A stretch of DNA of 64,000 nucleotides from Arcicella sp034931005 (GTDB lineage Bacteria > Bacteroidota > Bacteroidia > Cytophagales > Spirosomataceae): NCBI RefSeq assembly GCF_034931005.1, contig NZ_JAYGIN010000021.1, positions 62,001 to 126,000 on the forward strand. The letters run 5' to 3'. Positions 1-7,227 of this stretch are shown in pieces. Positions within the stretch are counted from its first letter, which is position 1. Each line of letters begins with the position of its first letter. The position numbers and the translations under genes were made by a program. The notes beneath the pieces are model-generated. The model did not search any database. It was not told the DNA's origin and saw only the letters and a list, made by a program, of their open reading frames with translations.

Positions 1-1
1 C

Positions 2-118
2 AAAGGTTTGCCCTTAGAAAAAGCCTGTGAAGAAGCCAAAAAGTATATCACAGCATTTTTAGGCAGCAATAATAGTCTGTTGGGCTATCATCATTTTAAT
101 TCAAAAACAATAAAATGA
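2..118 (+). CDS. thiD: C-terminal end of phosphomethylpyrimidine kinase ThiD (partial)
   Basis: Only the last 38 codons are in the window, read in frame from base 2 to a TGA that overlaps the thiE start codon (ATGA). The tail contains KGLPLEKACEEAKKYI followed by a short Gly/His-containing end. This resembles the C-terminus of HMP/HMP-P kinases, where a GLPL-x-A-x3-A-K helix precedes the last loop. The enzyme would phosphorylate hydroxymethylpyrimidine phosphate to the pyrophosphate that ThiE uses. The identification leans on this tail and on the position directly upstream of thiE; most of the protein lies outside the window. Confidence 0.6.
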   Translation, partial: KGLPLEKACEEAKKYITAFLGSNNSLLGYHHFNSKTIK

Positions 119-741
119 AAATATCAAACTTACATTATATCACTCAAGATTTAACCCATATTTCGCATTGGGAACAAGCCCGTTTAGCTTGCGAAGGCGG
201 AGCAGATTGGGTGCAATTACGAGTAAAAAATCAGGCATTTCCCGACTGGAAAGAAACCGCTTTGCGTACCCAAGAAGTTTGTAAAAACTTTGGAGCAACT
301 TTAATTATCAATGATAATGCCCAAATAGCCTTAGAAATTGAAGCGGATGGCGTGCATTTGGGTAAAACCGATGGCTCACCGATTGAAGCAAGAGCGATGT
401 TAGACGAAAAGTCTATCATTGGAGGTACTGCAAATACTTTTGAAGATATTCAGTTTCTGCACGAAGCAAAGGTAAATTATATCGGTTTAGGTCCTTTTCG
501 CTTTACAAAAACCAAGAAAAATTTGAGTCCAATTTTAGGTTTAGAAGGCTATCAAGCTATTTTAGAACAGTGTAAAATGGCAAATTTATCATTACCAATT
601 ATTGGCATTGGAGGCATAACTTTAGACGATGTAGCTATGCTAAAAGCCACTCATTTGCACGGAATCGCCATTTCTTCTTTAATAAATTTAGCAGAAAATC
701 CTGTTTCTGTTACGCAAAATTTGATAGCTGCTTTAAAGTAG
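115..741 (+). CDS. thiE: Thiamine-phosphate synthase ThiE
   Basis: A 208-residue single-domain TIM-barrel enzyme of normal length for the family. It condenses HMP-pyrophosphate with the thiazole phosphate to give thiamine phosphate in the cytoplasm. Visible signatures are WVQLRVK (32-38), LIINDNAQ (63-70), the phosphate-binding GVHLGKTDG (79-87), IGGTANT (102-108), the YIGLGP-x3-TKTKK loop (122-135) and IGIGGI near 163-168. The start ATG overlaps the thiD stop by four bases, so translational coupling is likely. It is the second gene of a thiD-thiE-thiG-thiH-thiF order. No TPP riboswitch falls inside the window; one would be expected upstream of the left edge. Confidence 0.95.
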   Translation: MKISNLHYITQDLTHISHWEQARLACEGGADWVQLRVKNQAFPDWKETALRTQEVCKNFGATLIINDNAQIALEIEADGVHLGKTDGSPIEARAMLDEKSIIGGTANTFEDIQFLHEAKVNYIGLGPFRFTKTKKNLSPILGLEGYQAILEQCKMANLSLPIIGIGGITLDDVAMLKATHLHGIAISSLINLAENPVSVTQNLIAALK

Positions 742-909
742 GACAGGTTTTCAACCTGTCAGCCAACAAATTTTGAACAGGTTAGAAAACCTGTCCTACC
801 AAATCCTTTTGAACAGGTTGGAAACCTGTCCTACCAAATCCTTTTGAACAGGTTAGAAACCTGTTGTACTCAAATAGACCCTTTTGACAGGTTGGAAACC
901 TGTCGTACT
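742..909. repeat. Cluster of five REP-like palindromes between thiE and thiG
   Basis: Five imperfect copies of a short palindrome with arms ACAGGTT and AACCTGT begin at about 742, 775, 811, 846 and 885. Most are followed by CCTAC or GTAC and separated by CAAATCCTTTT-type spacers. The same element appears before thiF. Its size, intergenic position and small hairpin are typical of REP sequences mobilised by RAYT enzymes, but no RAYT gene is in the window. The last unit abuts the thiG start and opens a spurious upstream TTG reading frame. Confidence 0.85.
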
Positions 910-913
910 GAAA

Positions 914-1675
914 ATGAAAATAGCCAATAAAGAATTTACGTCAAGACTTTTTACGGGTACAGGAAAATTTAGTTCCAATGATTTGATGGAAGAAAGTCTG
1001 TTAGCCTCTGGTTCGGAATTAGTGACGATTGCCCTCAAACGGGTAGATTTACAAAATCCAGCCGATGATATTTTAACTCATTTGAACCACCCCCATATCA
1101 ATTGGTTGCCCAATACTTCGGGCGTGAGAAATGCCAAAGAAGCCGTTTTTGCCGCTCAATTGGCTCGTGAAGCCATGCAAACGAATTGGGTAAAATTAGA
1201 AATTCATCCCGACCCAAAATACCTTTTACCCGACCCAATCGAAACCCTAAAAGCGGCAGAAGAATTGGTGAAATTGGGTTTTGTTGTGTTGCCTTACATT
1301 CACGCCGACCCTGTTTTGTGCAAACGTTTGGAAGACGTAGGCGTGGCGGCAGTAATGCCTTTGGGTTCGCCAATTGGGAGTAATAAAGGCTTACGAACGA
1401 TTGATTTTTTAGAGATAATAATCGAACAAAGTAACGTTCCTGTTATTGTGGATGCAGGTATTGGGTCGCCTTCGGATGCCGCCAAAGCAATGGAAATTGG
1501 AGCGGATGCCGTGTTGGTAAATACCGCAATTGCCGTAGCACAAAATCCCGTTGCGATGGCAATTGCCTTCAAAATGGCAGTAGAAGCAGGTAGAATGGCT
1601 TTTGAAGCCAGATTAGCACCCCTAAATAATCACGCTGTGGCGAGTAGTCCGTTGACGGCATTTTTAAATTTATAA
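914..1675 (+). CDS. thiG: Thiazole synthase ThiG
   Basis: A 253-residue protein that forms the thiazole phosphate from deoxyxylulose phosphate, ThiS thiocarboxylate and dehydroglycine (made by ThiH in this type of pathway). The ATG at 914 gives the family N-terminus MKIANKEFTSRLFTGTGKF. The frame extends ten codons further upstream to a TTG, but that stretch lies inside the REP repeat and is not protein-like. The Schiff-base lysine is in WVKLEIHPD and is followed by the LLPDP motif. The glycine-rich GIGSPSDAA and GADAVLVNTAIA phosphate-binding segments are present. The stop is two bases before the thiH start. Confidence 0.95.
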   Translation: MKIANKEFTSRLFTGTGKFSSNDLMEESLLASGSELVTIALKRVDLQNPADDILTHLNHPHINWLPNTSGVRNAKEAVFAAQLAREAMQTNWVKLEIHPDPKYLLPDPIETLKAAEELVKLGFVVLPYIHADPVLCKRLEDVGVAAVMPLGSPIGSNKGLRTIDFLEIIIEQSNVPVIVDAGIGSPSDAAKAMEIGADAVLVNTAIAVAQNPVAMAIAFKMAVEAGRMAFEARLAPLNNHAVASSPLTAFLNL

Positions 1676-1677
1676 CG

Positions 1678-2787
1678 ATGAATTCTTTCCAAACGTTATT
1701 TCAGCAACATTCTTGGGACAGCGTCAAACAGAGTATTTTGGCAAAAACTGCCCAAGATGTTCAACACGCTCTGCAAACGTCCAAACGTAATTTGGAGGAT
1801 TTTAAGGCGTTGATTTCGCCTGCTGCCATGCCATTTTTGGAAATATTGGCACAAAAAAGCCAACAGATTACCCAAAAACGCTTTGGCAAAACGATTCAAA
1901 TGTACGTGCCTTTGTATTTATCCAATGAATGTCAAAATATTTGTACATATTGTGGCTTTAGTTTTGATAATAAAATCAAGCGAAAAACCCTCAACGACCA
2001 AGAAGTTATTGCCGAAGTTGAGGTATTAAAATCAATGGGTTTCGACCATGTTTTATTGGTAACGGGCGAGGCAAATCAGACCGTTGGCGTGCCGTATTTG
2101 AAGAAAGTAATTCAATTAATACGTCCGTATTTTTCGCATATTTCGATGGAAGTACAGCCTTTGGACGAAACAGATTATACTGAATTAATTGCCGAAGGAT
2201 TAAATACCGTGTTAGTTTATCAAGAAACGTATCACGAAGAAGACTATAAATTGCATCATCCGAAGGGTAAAAAATCTAATTTTCAGTATCGGTTAGAAAC
2301 GCCCGAACGTTTGGGGAAAGCGGAAATTCATAAAATGGGTTTAGGTGTTTTGATAGGTTTGGAAGATTGGCGAACCGACTGTTTTTATACGGCTTTGCAC
2401 CTCGATTATTTGGAAAAAACATTTTGGAAAACAAAATATTCCATTTCATTTCCTCGATTACGCCCTTTTTCGGGTGGACTCGAACCCAAAGTAGTGATGT
2501 CGGATGCCGAGTTGGTACAATTAATTTGTGCTTATCGAATTTTTAATGAAGAAGTGGAGTTATCTATTTCAACGAGAGAGAATGAAATTTTTAGAGATAA
2601 TGTAATAAATTTAGGGATTACGGCGATGAGTGCAGGCTCAAAAACAAATCCTGGAGGTTATAAAGTTGAGCCACAATCGTTAGAACAATTTGAAATTAGT
2701 GACGAAAGAAGTCCTGCTGAAATTGCCAAAATGATTCAGAATCAAGGATATGAACCCGTTTGGAAAGATTGGGATATGGCTTTTTAA
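1678..2787 (+). CDS. thiH: 2-iminoacetate synthase (tyrosine lyase) ThiH
   Basis: A 369-residue radical SAM enzyme that cleaves tyrosine to dehydroglycine and p-cresol for the oxygen-independent thiazole route. The 4Fe-4S site is C85-x3-C89-x2-C92 (NECQNICTYCGFS), preceded by MYVPLYLSN as in ThiH. A biotin/thiamin-synthesis-associated C-terminal region follows, with ISFPRLRPF and NLGITAMSAGSKTNPGGY. It lies directly behind thiG with a two-base gap. The presence of ThiH rather than ThiO indicates that the thiazole glycine comes from tyrosine. Confidence 0.95.
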   Translation: MNSFQTLFQQHSWDSVKQSILAKTAQDVQHALQTSKRNLEDFKALISPAAMPFLEILAQKSQQITQKRFGKTIQMYVPLYLSNECQNICTYCGFSFDNKIKRKTLNDQEVIAEVEVLKSMGFDHVLLVTGEANQTVGVPYLKKVIQLIRPYFSHISMEVQPLDETDYTELIAEGLNTVLVYQETYHEEDYKLHHPKGKKSNFQYRLETPERLGKAEIHKMGLGVLIGLEDWRTDCFYTALHLDYLEKTFWKTKYSISFPRLRPFSGGLEPKVVMSDAELVQLICAYRIFNEEVELSISTRENEIFRDNVINLGITAMSAGSKTNPGGYKVEPQSLEQFEISDERSPAEIAKMIQNQGYEPVWKDWDMAF

Positions 2788-2788
2788 T

Positions 2789-2883
2789 AGTAACACAGGT
2801 TTTAACCTGTTTGTAACGTGGTGTCAGTTTTGAGAAACTGACACCAGAGCATAATAATTGACAGGTTTGAAACCTGTCCTACT
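2789..2883. repeat. REP-like palindromes before thiF
   Basis: Three hairpins lie side by side: ACAGGTTTTAACCTGT at 2795-2810, a different hairpin with arms GGTGTCAGTTT / AAACTGACACC at 2820-2830 and 2835-2845, and a third of the thiE-thiG type (GACAGGTTTGAAACCTGTC) ending in CTAC just before the thiF start codon. The first and third match the family at 742-909. Confidence 0.8.
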
Positions 2884-2887
2884 TGAA

Positions 2888-3940
2888 ATGAACACAAACC
2901 GTTATAATCGACAAATAATATTACCCGAAATTGGTGTTGAAGGTCAGCAAAAATTAATAGATGCCCGAGTATTAGTGATAGGGGCAGGCGGTTTGGGTTG
3001 CCCAATTTTGCAATATTTAGTAGCGGCAGGTGTGGGAAATATTGGCATTGTCGATGCCGACGTAGTATCTATTTCTAATTTACAACGCCAAATTTTATAT
3101 ACCCTTGCCGACGTAGATAAGCAAAAAGTAGTCGTGGCGAAAGCCCATCTTTTAGCTCAAAATCCAGATACAAACATTGAAATTTATCCCGTAATGTTAC
3201 ATTCTTCGAATGTATTGGATATTTTCCAAAACTATGATTTTGTGATAGATGGCTCTGATAATTTTGCTACCCGTTATTTAGTAAATGATGCTTGCGTAAT
3301 CTTGAAAAAAGCCTTTGTTTCTGGTTCAATTTTCAAATTTGAAGGACAAATTTCGGTATTTAATTACCAAAATGGACCAACTTACCGTTGCCTTTATCCT
3401 GAACCGCCCACCGCAGGAAGCGTGCCTAATTGTTCCGAAATTGGCGTAATTGGTACATTAGCAGGCATTATTGGTACGATGCAAGCCGCCGAAGCCATCA
3501 AAATTATTACGGGAGCGGGCGAAGTGTTGAGCGGTAAATTATTGTTGTTTGATATGCTCACGATGCGTTCTCAAATTATTAAATTCAAAGCCATTGAAAG
3601 CAATAAAGAGATTACAAAACTGATTGATTATCAAGAATTTTGTGGCGATTTTCCAACTGATTCAACACAAAATATTAATGCCGAAACGCTACAAAGTTGG
3701 ATAGATGAATCACGAGATTTTCAATTAATAGATGTAAGAAATCCGCACGAATTTGAGCGAGATAACATCGGTGGTGATAATATTCCGTTGGATGATTTAT
3801 TAGAAAGCATCGCTCAATTAGCTTTACAAAACCCCATTGTTTTTTGTTGTCAAACAGGATTACGCAGTGCAAAAGCCCTTGAAATATTGGCAAAAGAAGG
3901 CATTGAAGGGAATTTTTATCATTTGGAGGGAGGTATTTAA
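2888..3940 (+). CDS. thiF: ThiF/MoeB/HesA-family adenylyltransferase with C-terminal rhodanese domain
   Basis: A 350-residue E1-like enzyme expected to adenylate the C-terminus of ThiS (or MoaD) and pass sulfur to it. The ATG at 2888 was chosen because codons upstream of it fall in a REP repeat. The nucleotide site GAGGLGCP is at 32-39 and the NLQRQ arginine finger region at 64-68. The PEPPTAGSVPNCSEIGVIG segment is followed by a QAAEAIK helix. A rhodanese domain occupies roughly 255-350 with the persulfide-loop cysteine in FCCQTGLRSA. The first zinc CxxC of MoeB is incomplete: it reads TYRC where CYRC is common, so zinc binding may be lost. Its position as last gene of the thi operon supports ThiF over MoeB. 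Confidence 0.85.
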   Translation: MNTNRYNRQIILPEIGVEGQQKLIDARVLVIGAGGLGCPILQYLVAAGVGNIGIVDADVVSISNLQRQILYTLADVDKQKVVVAKAHLLAQNPDTNIEIYPVMLHSSNVLDIFQNYDFVIDGSDNFATRYLVNDACVILKKAFVSGSIFKFEGQISVFNYQNGPTYRCLYPEPPTAGSVPNCSEIGVIGTLAGIIGTMQAAEAIKIITGAGEVLSGKLLLFDMLTMRSQIIKFKAIESNKEITKLIDYQEFCGDFPTDSTQNINAETLQSWIDESRDFQLIDVRNPHEFERDNIGGDNIPLDDLLESIAQLALQNPIVFCCQTGLRSAKALEILAKEGIEGNFYHLEGGI

Positions 3941-4047
3941 GCGACGGATTTTAATCCAAAGACATTTTGGAAAAACATTCCGAAAATTTTAAACTTTCGG
4001 AATGTTTAATCGGCTTAATGAAACGACCTTATATTAAAATTCGTCGC
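3941..4047. repeat. Nested inverted repeat between convergent thiF and metE
   Basis: Outer arms of 15 bases (GCGACGGATTTTAAT at 3941-3955 and its complement with one mismatch at 4033-4047) enclose a perfect 13-bp hairpin (AAACATTCCGAAA at 3973-3985, TTTCGGAATGTTT at 3995-4007). The position between two convergent genes fits a bidirectional terminator. The outer arms look more like a small non-autonomous element. Confidence 0.7.
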
Positions 4048-4065
4048 TATAAAATCGGTCAAGTT

Positions 4066-6390
4066 TTATTCTGCCAAAGCCATTATTCTTAATTCTTGGG
4101 TTGCTAAAATCATATTCTGTAAAGCCTTTTCTGTCTCTGCCCATTTACGAGTTTTTAAACCACAATCTGGATTTACCCATAAATTTCGTGCAGGTATATT
4201 GACTAATGCCTTTTCAAGTAATTCTACCATTTCGTTCACTTCTGGCACTCTTGGCGAATGAATATCATAAACGCCCGGTCCAATTTCATTTGGATATTGG
4301 AAATTGACAAAAGCTTCTAACAATTCCATTTGCGAACGAGACGTTTCTATTGTTATCACATCGGCATCCATATCGGCAATGTGCTTGATAATATCGTTGA
4401 ACTCAGAATAACACATGTGCGTATGGATTTGGGTCACATCTTTCACTTTCGAGGCACTCAAACGGAAGGCTTCAGTTGCCCATTGCAAGTAATTTTCCCA
4501 ATCGGCTTTTCTGAGAGGCAAGCCTTCACGAATAGCAGGTTCATCTATTTGAATAACCTTGATTCCTGCATTTTCTAAATCCAAAACTTCATCACGGATG
4601 GCAAGTGCAATTTGGAAAGCCGTCGTTCTACGTGGCTGGTCATCTCTCACAAACGACCATTGCAAAATAGTGATTGGCCCTGTCAACATTCCTTTCATCA
4701 ATTTATTGGTTTTTGACTGGGCAAATTTTGACCAACGAACCGTCATTGGAGTCGTTCGTTCTACATCACCATAAATAATTGGCGGTTTCACACAACGGCT
4801 ACCATAACTTTGTACCCAACCATTTTGGGTGAAAACGTAGCCAGAAAGTTGTTCTCCGAAGTATTCAACCATATCATTTCGTTCAAATTCTCCGTGAACC
4901 AACACATCTAAGCCAATTTTTTCCTGCCAAATGATTGATTTTTCGATTTCCTTTTCAATAAAATTATCGTACTCAATTTGAGAAATTACGCCTTTTTTCA
5001 AATCTGCTCTCAACTTGCGTACTTCGTCAGTTTGCGGAAAAGAACCAATCGTTGTAGTTGGAAATAAAGGTAATTGCAATGCTTTCAATTGTAATTTCTG
5101 ACGAATAGGGAAAGGATTTTGACGCACCGAATCAGTAGGTGTAATTTCCGCAACTCGTTGTTTTACAAATGGTTTGTGAATCAAAACTGAAGTTTTTCTA
5201 TGTTCAATAACTCTTTGATTTTCAGCAAATGCTAATGAAATATTTAGGTCATATTTTGAATCTGCAATTTTCCCTAAGGCAACCACTTCTGTTAATTTTT
5301 GCTTAGCAAAAGCAAACCAACTTTTAATTTCTGGCGTTAAAACCGTTTCGTTTTTCTCCAAATCTAAGTCGCAAGGAGCGTGCAAAAGAGAACACGAAGG
5401 AGCAATCAAAAGTCTATCGGTAGCTAATTGCTCATTTGCCGTTTGAATAAAACTCAAGGCTTTTTTGTAGTCAGTTTTCCAAATATTTCGTCCATCCACA
5501 ACACCCAACGACAAAGATTTATCTGAATCCACAAAATGTTTCAGGGTTAAAATATCACCTAATTGAGCAGGGCAACGGACTAAATCAATATGTAAACAAT
5601 TGACAGGCAGGCTGGTAGCCAAATTGATATTGTCGCCAGAACACTCAAAATAGGTTGCCAAGAGAATTTTTAAGGCAGGCACACTTTCTCTGATAGTTTG
5701 GTAGGCTTTCTGAAACGCAATAATCTCATTTTCAGTTAAATCTAAGGTCAAGCATGGTTCATCTAACTGTACCCAAATAGCACCTTTGGCAGCTAATTCC
5801 TGTAAAATTTCAATATAAATAGGAAGAATTTTATCCAATAAATCAATCCTTTCAAAACCTGCTTCCTTTTCTTTTCCTAATAACAAAAACGTTACTGGCC
5901 CAACCAAGACAGGTTTTGTAATAATTCCTAAAGATTTTGCCTCTTCAAAATTCTGAATGGCTTTATTTGAAAATCGCTTAAAGTCTTGATTTTTAGTGAA
6001 TTCTGGAACGATATAATGATAATTGGTATCAAACCATTTAGTCATTTCCATGGCCTGAATATCCGCCTGTTCGGTTTGCAAACCTCTCGCCATAGCAAAA
6101 TATACATCAAGTTCAGAATTATGCTGATTGTCAACCAATACTTGATACCTTTCTGGAATTGCCCCTAACATCAACGACGTATCGAGTACATGGTCATAAA
6201 AAGAAAAATCATTGGATGGTACTAAATTCAAACCCGCATCCACCTGTGTTTGCCAATTTTGTTGACGAATTTTACTGCCAATGGTACGTAATTCTTCTTC
6301 CGAAATTTTGCCTGCCCAAAACTGTTCCAAGCCTTTTTTCAATTCTCGTTGGTTACCTATGCGTGGATAACCCAAATTGTGTGTAATCAT
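4066..6390 (-). CDS. metE: Cobalamin-independent methionine synthase MetE
   Basis: A 774-residue enzyme transferring a methyl group from methyl-tetrahydropteroyl-glutamate to homocysteine in the cytoplasm, at full family length. The N-terminal barrel begins MITHNLGYPRIGNQRELKK. The C-terminal catalytic barrel starts near LFPTTTIGSFPQT and carries the zinc-site segments THMCYSEF (His-x-Cys) and NPDCGLKTR, plus IQIDEPAIREG for homocysteine. It is transcribed alone. The upstream region contains a cobalamin riboswitch, so expression should be shut down when B12 is available and a MetH elsewhere can take over. That the organism also encodes MetH is inferred from this logic, not seen. Confidence 0.97.
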   Translation of the reverse strand: MITHNLGYPRIGNQRELKKGLEQFWAGKISEEELRTIGSKIRQQNWQTQVDAGLNLVPSNDFSFYDHVLDTSLMLGAIPERYQVLVDNQHNSELDVYFAMARGLQTEQADIQAMEMTKWFDTNYHYIVPEFTKNQDFKRFSNKAIQNFEEAKSLGIITKPVLVGPVTFLLLGKEKEAGFERIDLLDKILPIYIEILQELAAKGAIWVQLDEPCLTLDLTENEIIAFQKAYQTIRESVPALKILLATYFECSGDNINLATSLPVNCLHIDLVRCPAQLGDILTLKHFVDSDKSLSLGVVDGRNIWKTDYKKALSFIQTANEQLATDRLLIAPSCSLLHAPCDLDLEKNETVLTPEIKSWFAFAKQKLTEVVALGKIADSKYDLNISLAFAENQRVIEHRKTSVLIHKPFVKQRVAEITPTDSVRQNPFPIRQKLQLKALQLPLFPTTTIGSFPQTDEVRKLRADLKKGVISQIEYDNFIEKEIEKSIIWQEKIGLDVLVHGEFERNDMVEYFGEQLSGYVFTQNGWVQSYGSRCVKPPIIYGDVERTTPMTVRWSKFAQSKTNKLMKGMLTGPITILQWSFVRDDQPRRTTAFQIALAIRDEVLDLENAGIKVIQIDEPAIREGLPLRKADWENYLQWATEAFRLSASKVKDVTQIHTHMCYSEFNDIIKHIADMDADVITIETSRSQMELLEAFVNFQYPNEIGPGVYDIHSPRVPEVNEMVELLEKALVNIPARNLWVNPDCGLKTRKWAETEKALQNMILATQELRIMALAE

Positions 6391-6570
6391 GGTCTTTTTG
6401 TTTTTTTAAGTGAAAAAAACTCAAGACACCCAAACCGTCATTTAAAGTTGTATGCACACGATTTTTCCAACAACGTTATCCAAACGGACAAACTTGTGGT
6501 ATCGTTTCAATGAAATAAAAATTGTTCAATGCGTGGCTTACACACTTTTCGTGAGCGTATAATCATTGAG

Positions 6571-6745
6571 ATAGAAGGCAAGTCTCCTGACTGATAACAT
6601 CTCTCCCGCCCTTCTCATTCTTTCGGAACAATGGGCAACGTGGGGATTGACTTGTTTCAAACTGAAACGGTTAAATACAGTAGCACGACTGTTCGTGATT
6701 CGCACACGATTCCTTTTTAATTTTCCCTTTACAGAAAAACCAACT
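6571..6745 (-). promoter_or_regulatory. Cobalamin (B12) riboswitch controlling metE
   Basis: Read on the minus strand, the leader has the ordered marks of a cobalamin aptamer. These are GTAAAGGGAAAATT, the GGAATCGTGTGCGAATCACGA hairpin region, the CTACTGTA core box, GCCCATTG...GAAGGGCGGGAG, and the closing box CAGTCAGGAGACTTGCCT at 6574-6591. About 180 bases separate it from the metE start, leaving room for an expression platform. An AdoCbl/MeCbl-repressed metE is a well known arrangement. Aptamer edges are approximate because I could not run a covariance model. Confidence 0.88.
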
Positions 6746-6770
6746 ATCCGATTGACGGGTATTTTTGAGA

Positions 6771-7227
6771 TATTGCAAAGGTAAATATAGAAGGTTTTAT
6801 GATTTTTGAAATTCTTTAAAATGTAAAATATATGGTTATTTTATCTATTATGTTGATTTTTTATTAAAATATTATCTTTAAATTATTGATTAGTTAGATA
6901 AATTATCATTTTGGATAAATGAGAAATTTAAAGTCAGGTTTGTTAATATTTTCATCTTCTACTAATAATTGCCCAAGTAGATTTTTGCCTAATTGAGATT
7001 TATCGTAACAATTTTTTAACAAGTATTTAATCTTGAAGCAATATGTAAAATCCTAACGGTGTATTTTATAGAAATAGATACCTTTATTAAGTGGGGCGAT
7101 TGTGGTTGTATTTGGGTAATTAAGTTATACCCATTTTCAGTAGAACAAAAGATTATTACACATAATCGGTTCTTTTCCCTGTATAAATTTAATTCATGCT
7201 ATTCTTGGCATTTTCTCTAAAATTAAG
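6771..7227. other. A+T-rich divergent intergenic region, no gene seen
   Basis: This stretch separates the metE riboswitch from the next plus-strand gene and must contain both promoters. I found no reading frame with protein character and no strong inverted repeat. The sequence just before 7228 (TGTATAAATTTAATTC) is only a loose match to the Bacteroidota -7 element TAnnTTTG. Confidence 0.4.

Noticed and set aside
884..913. Upstream extension of ThiG to a TTG start
   Set aside because: The added codons come from the REP palindrome and the same extension appears before thiF; the internal ATG gives the normal family N-terminus.
1098..1383. Long antisense and alternative-frame openings inside thiG
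   Set aside because: The plus-strand thiG frame carries all conserved motifs; the others are compositional shadows.
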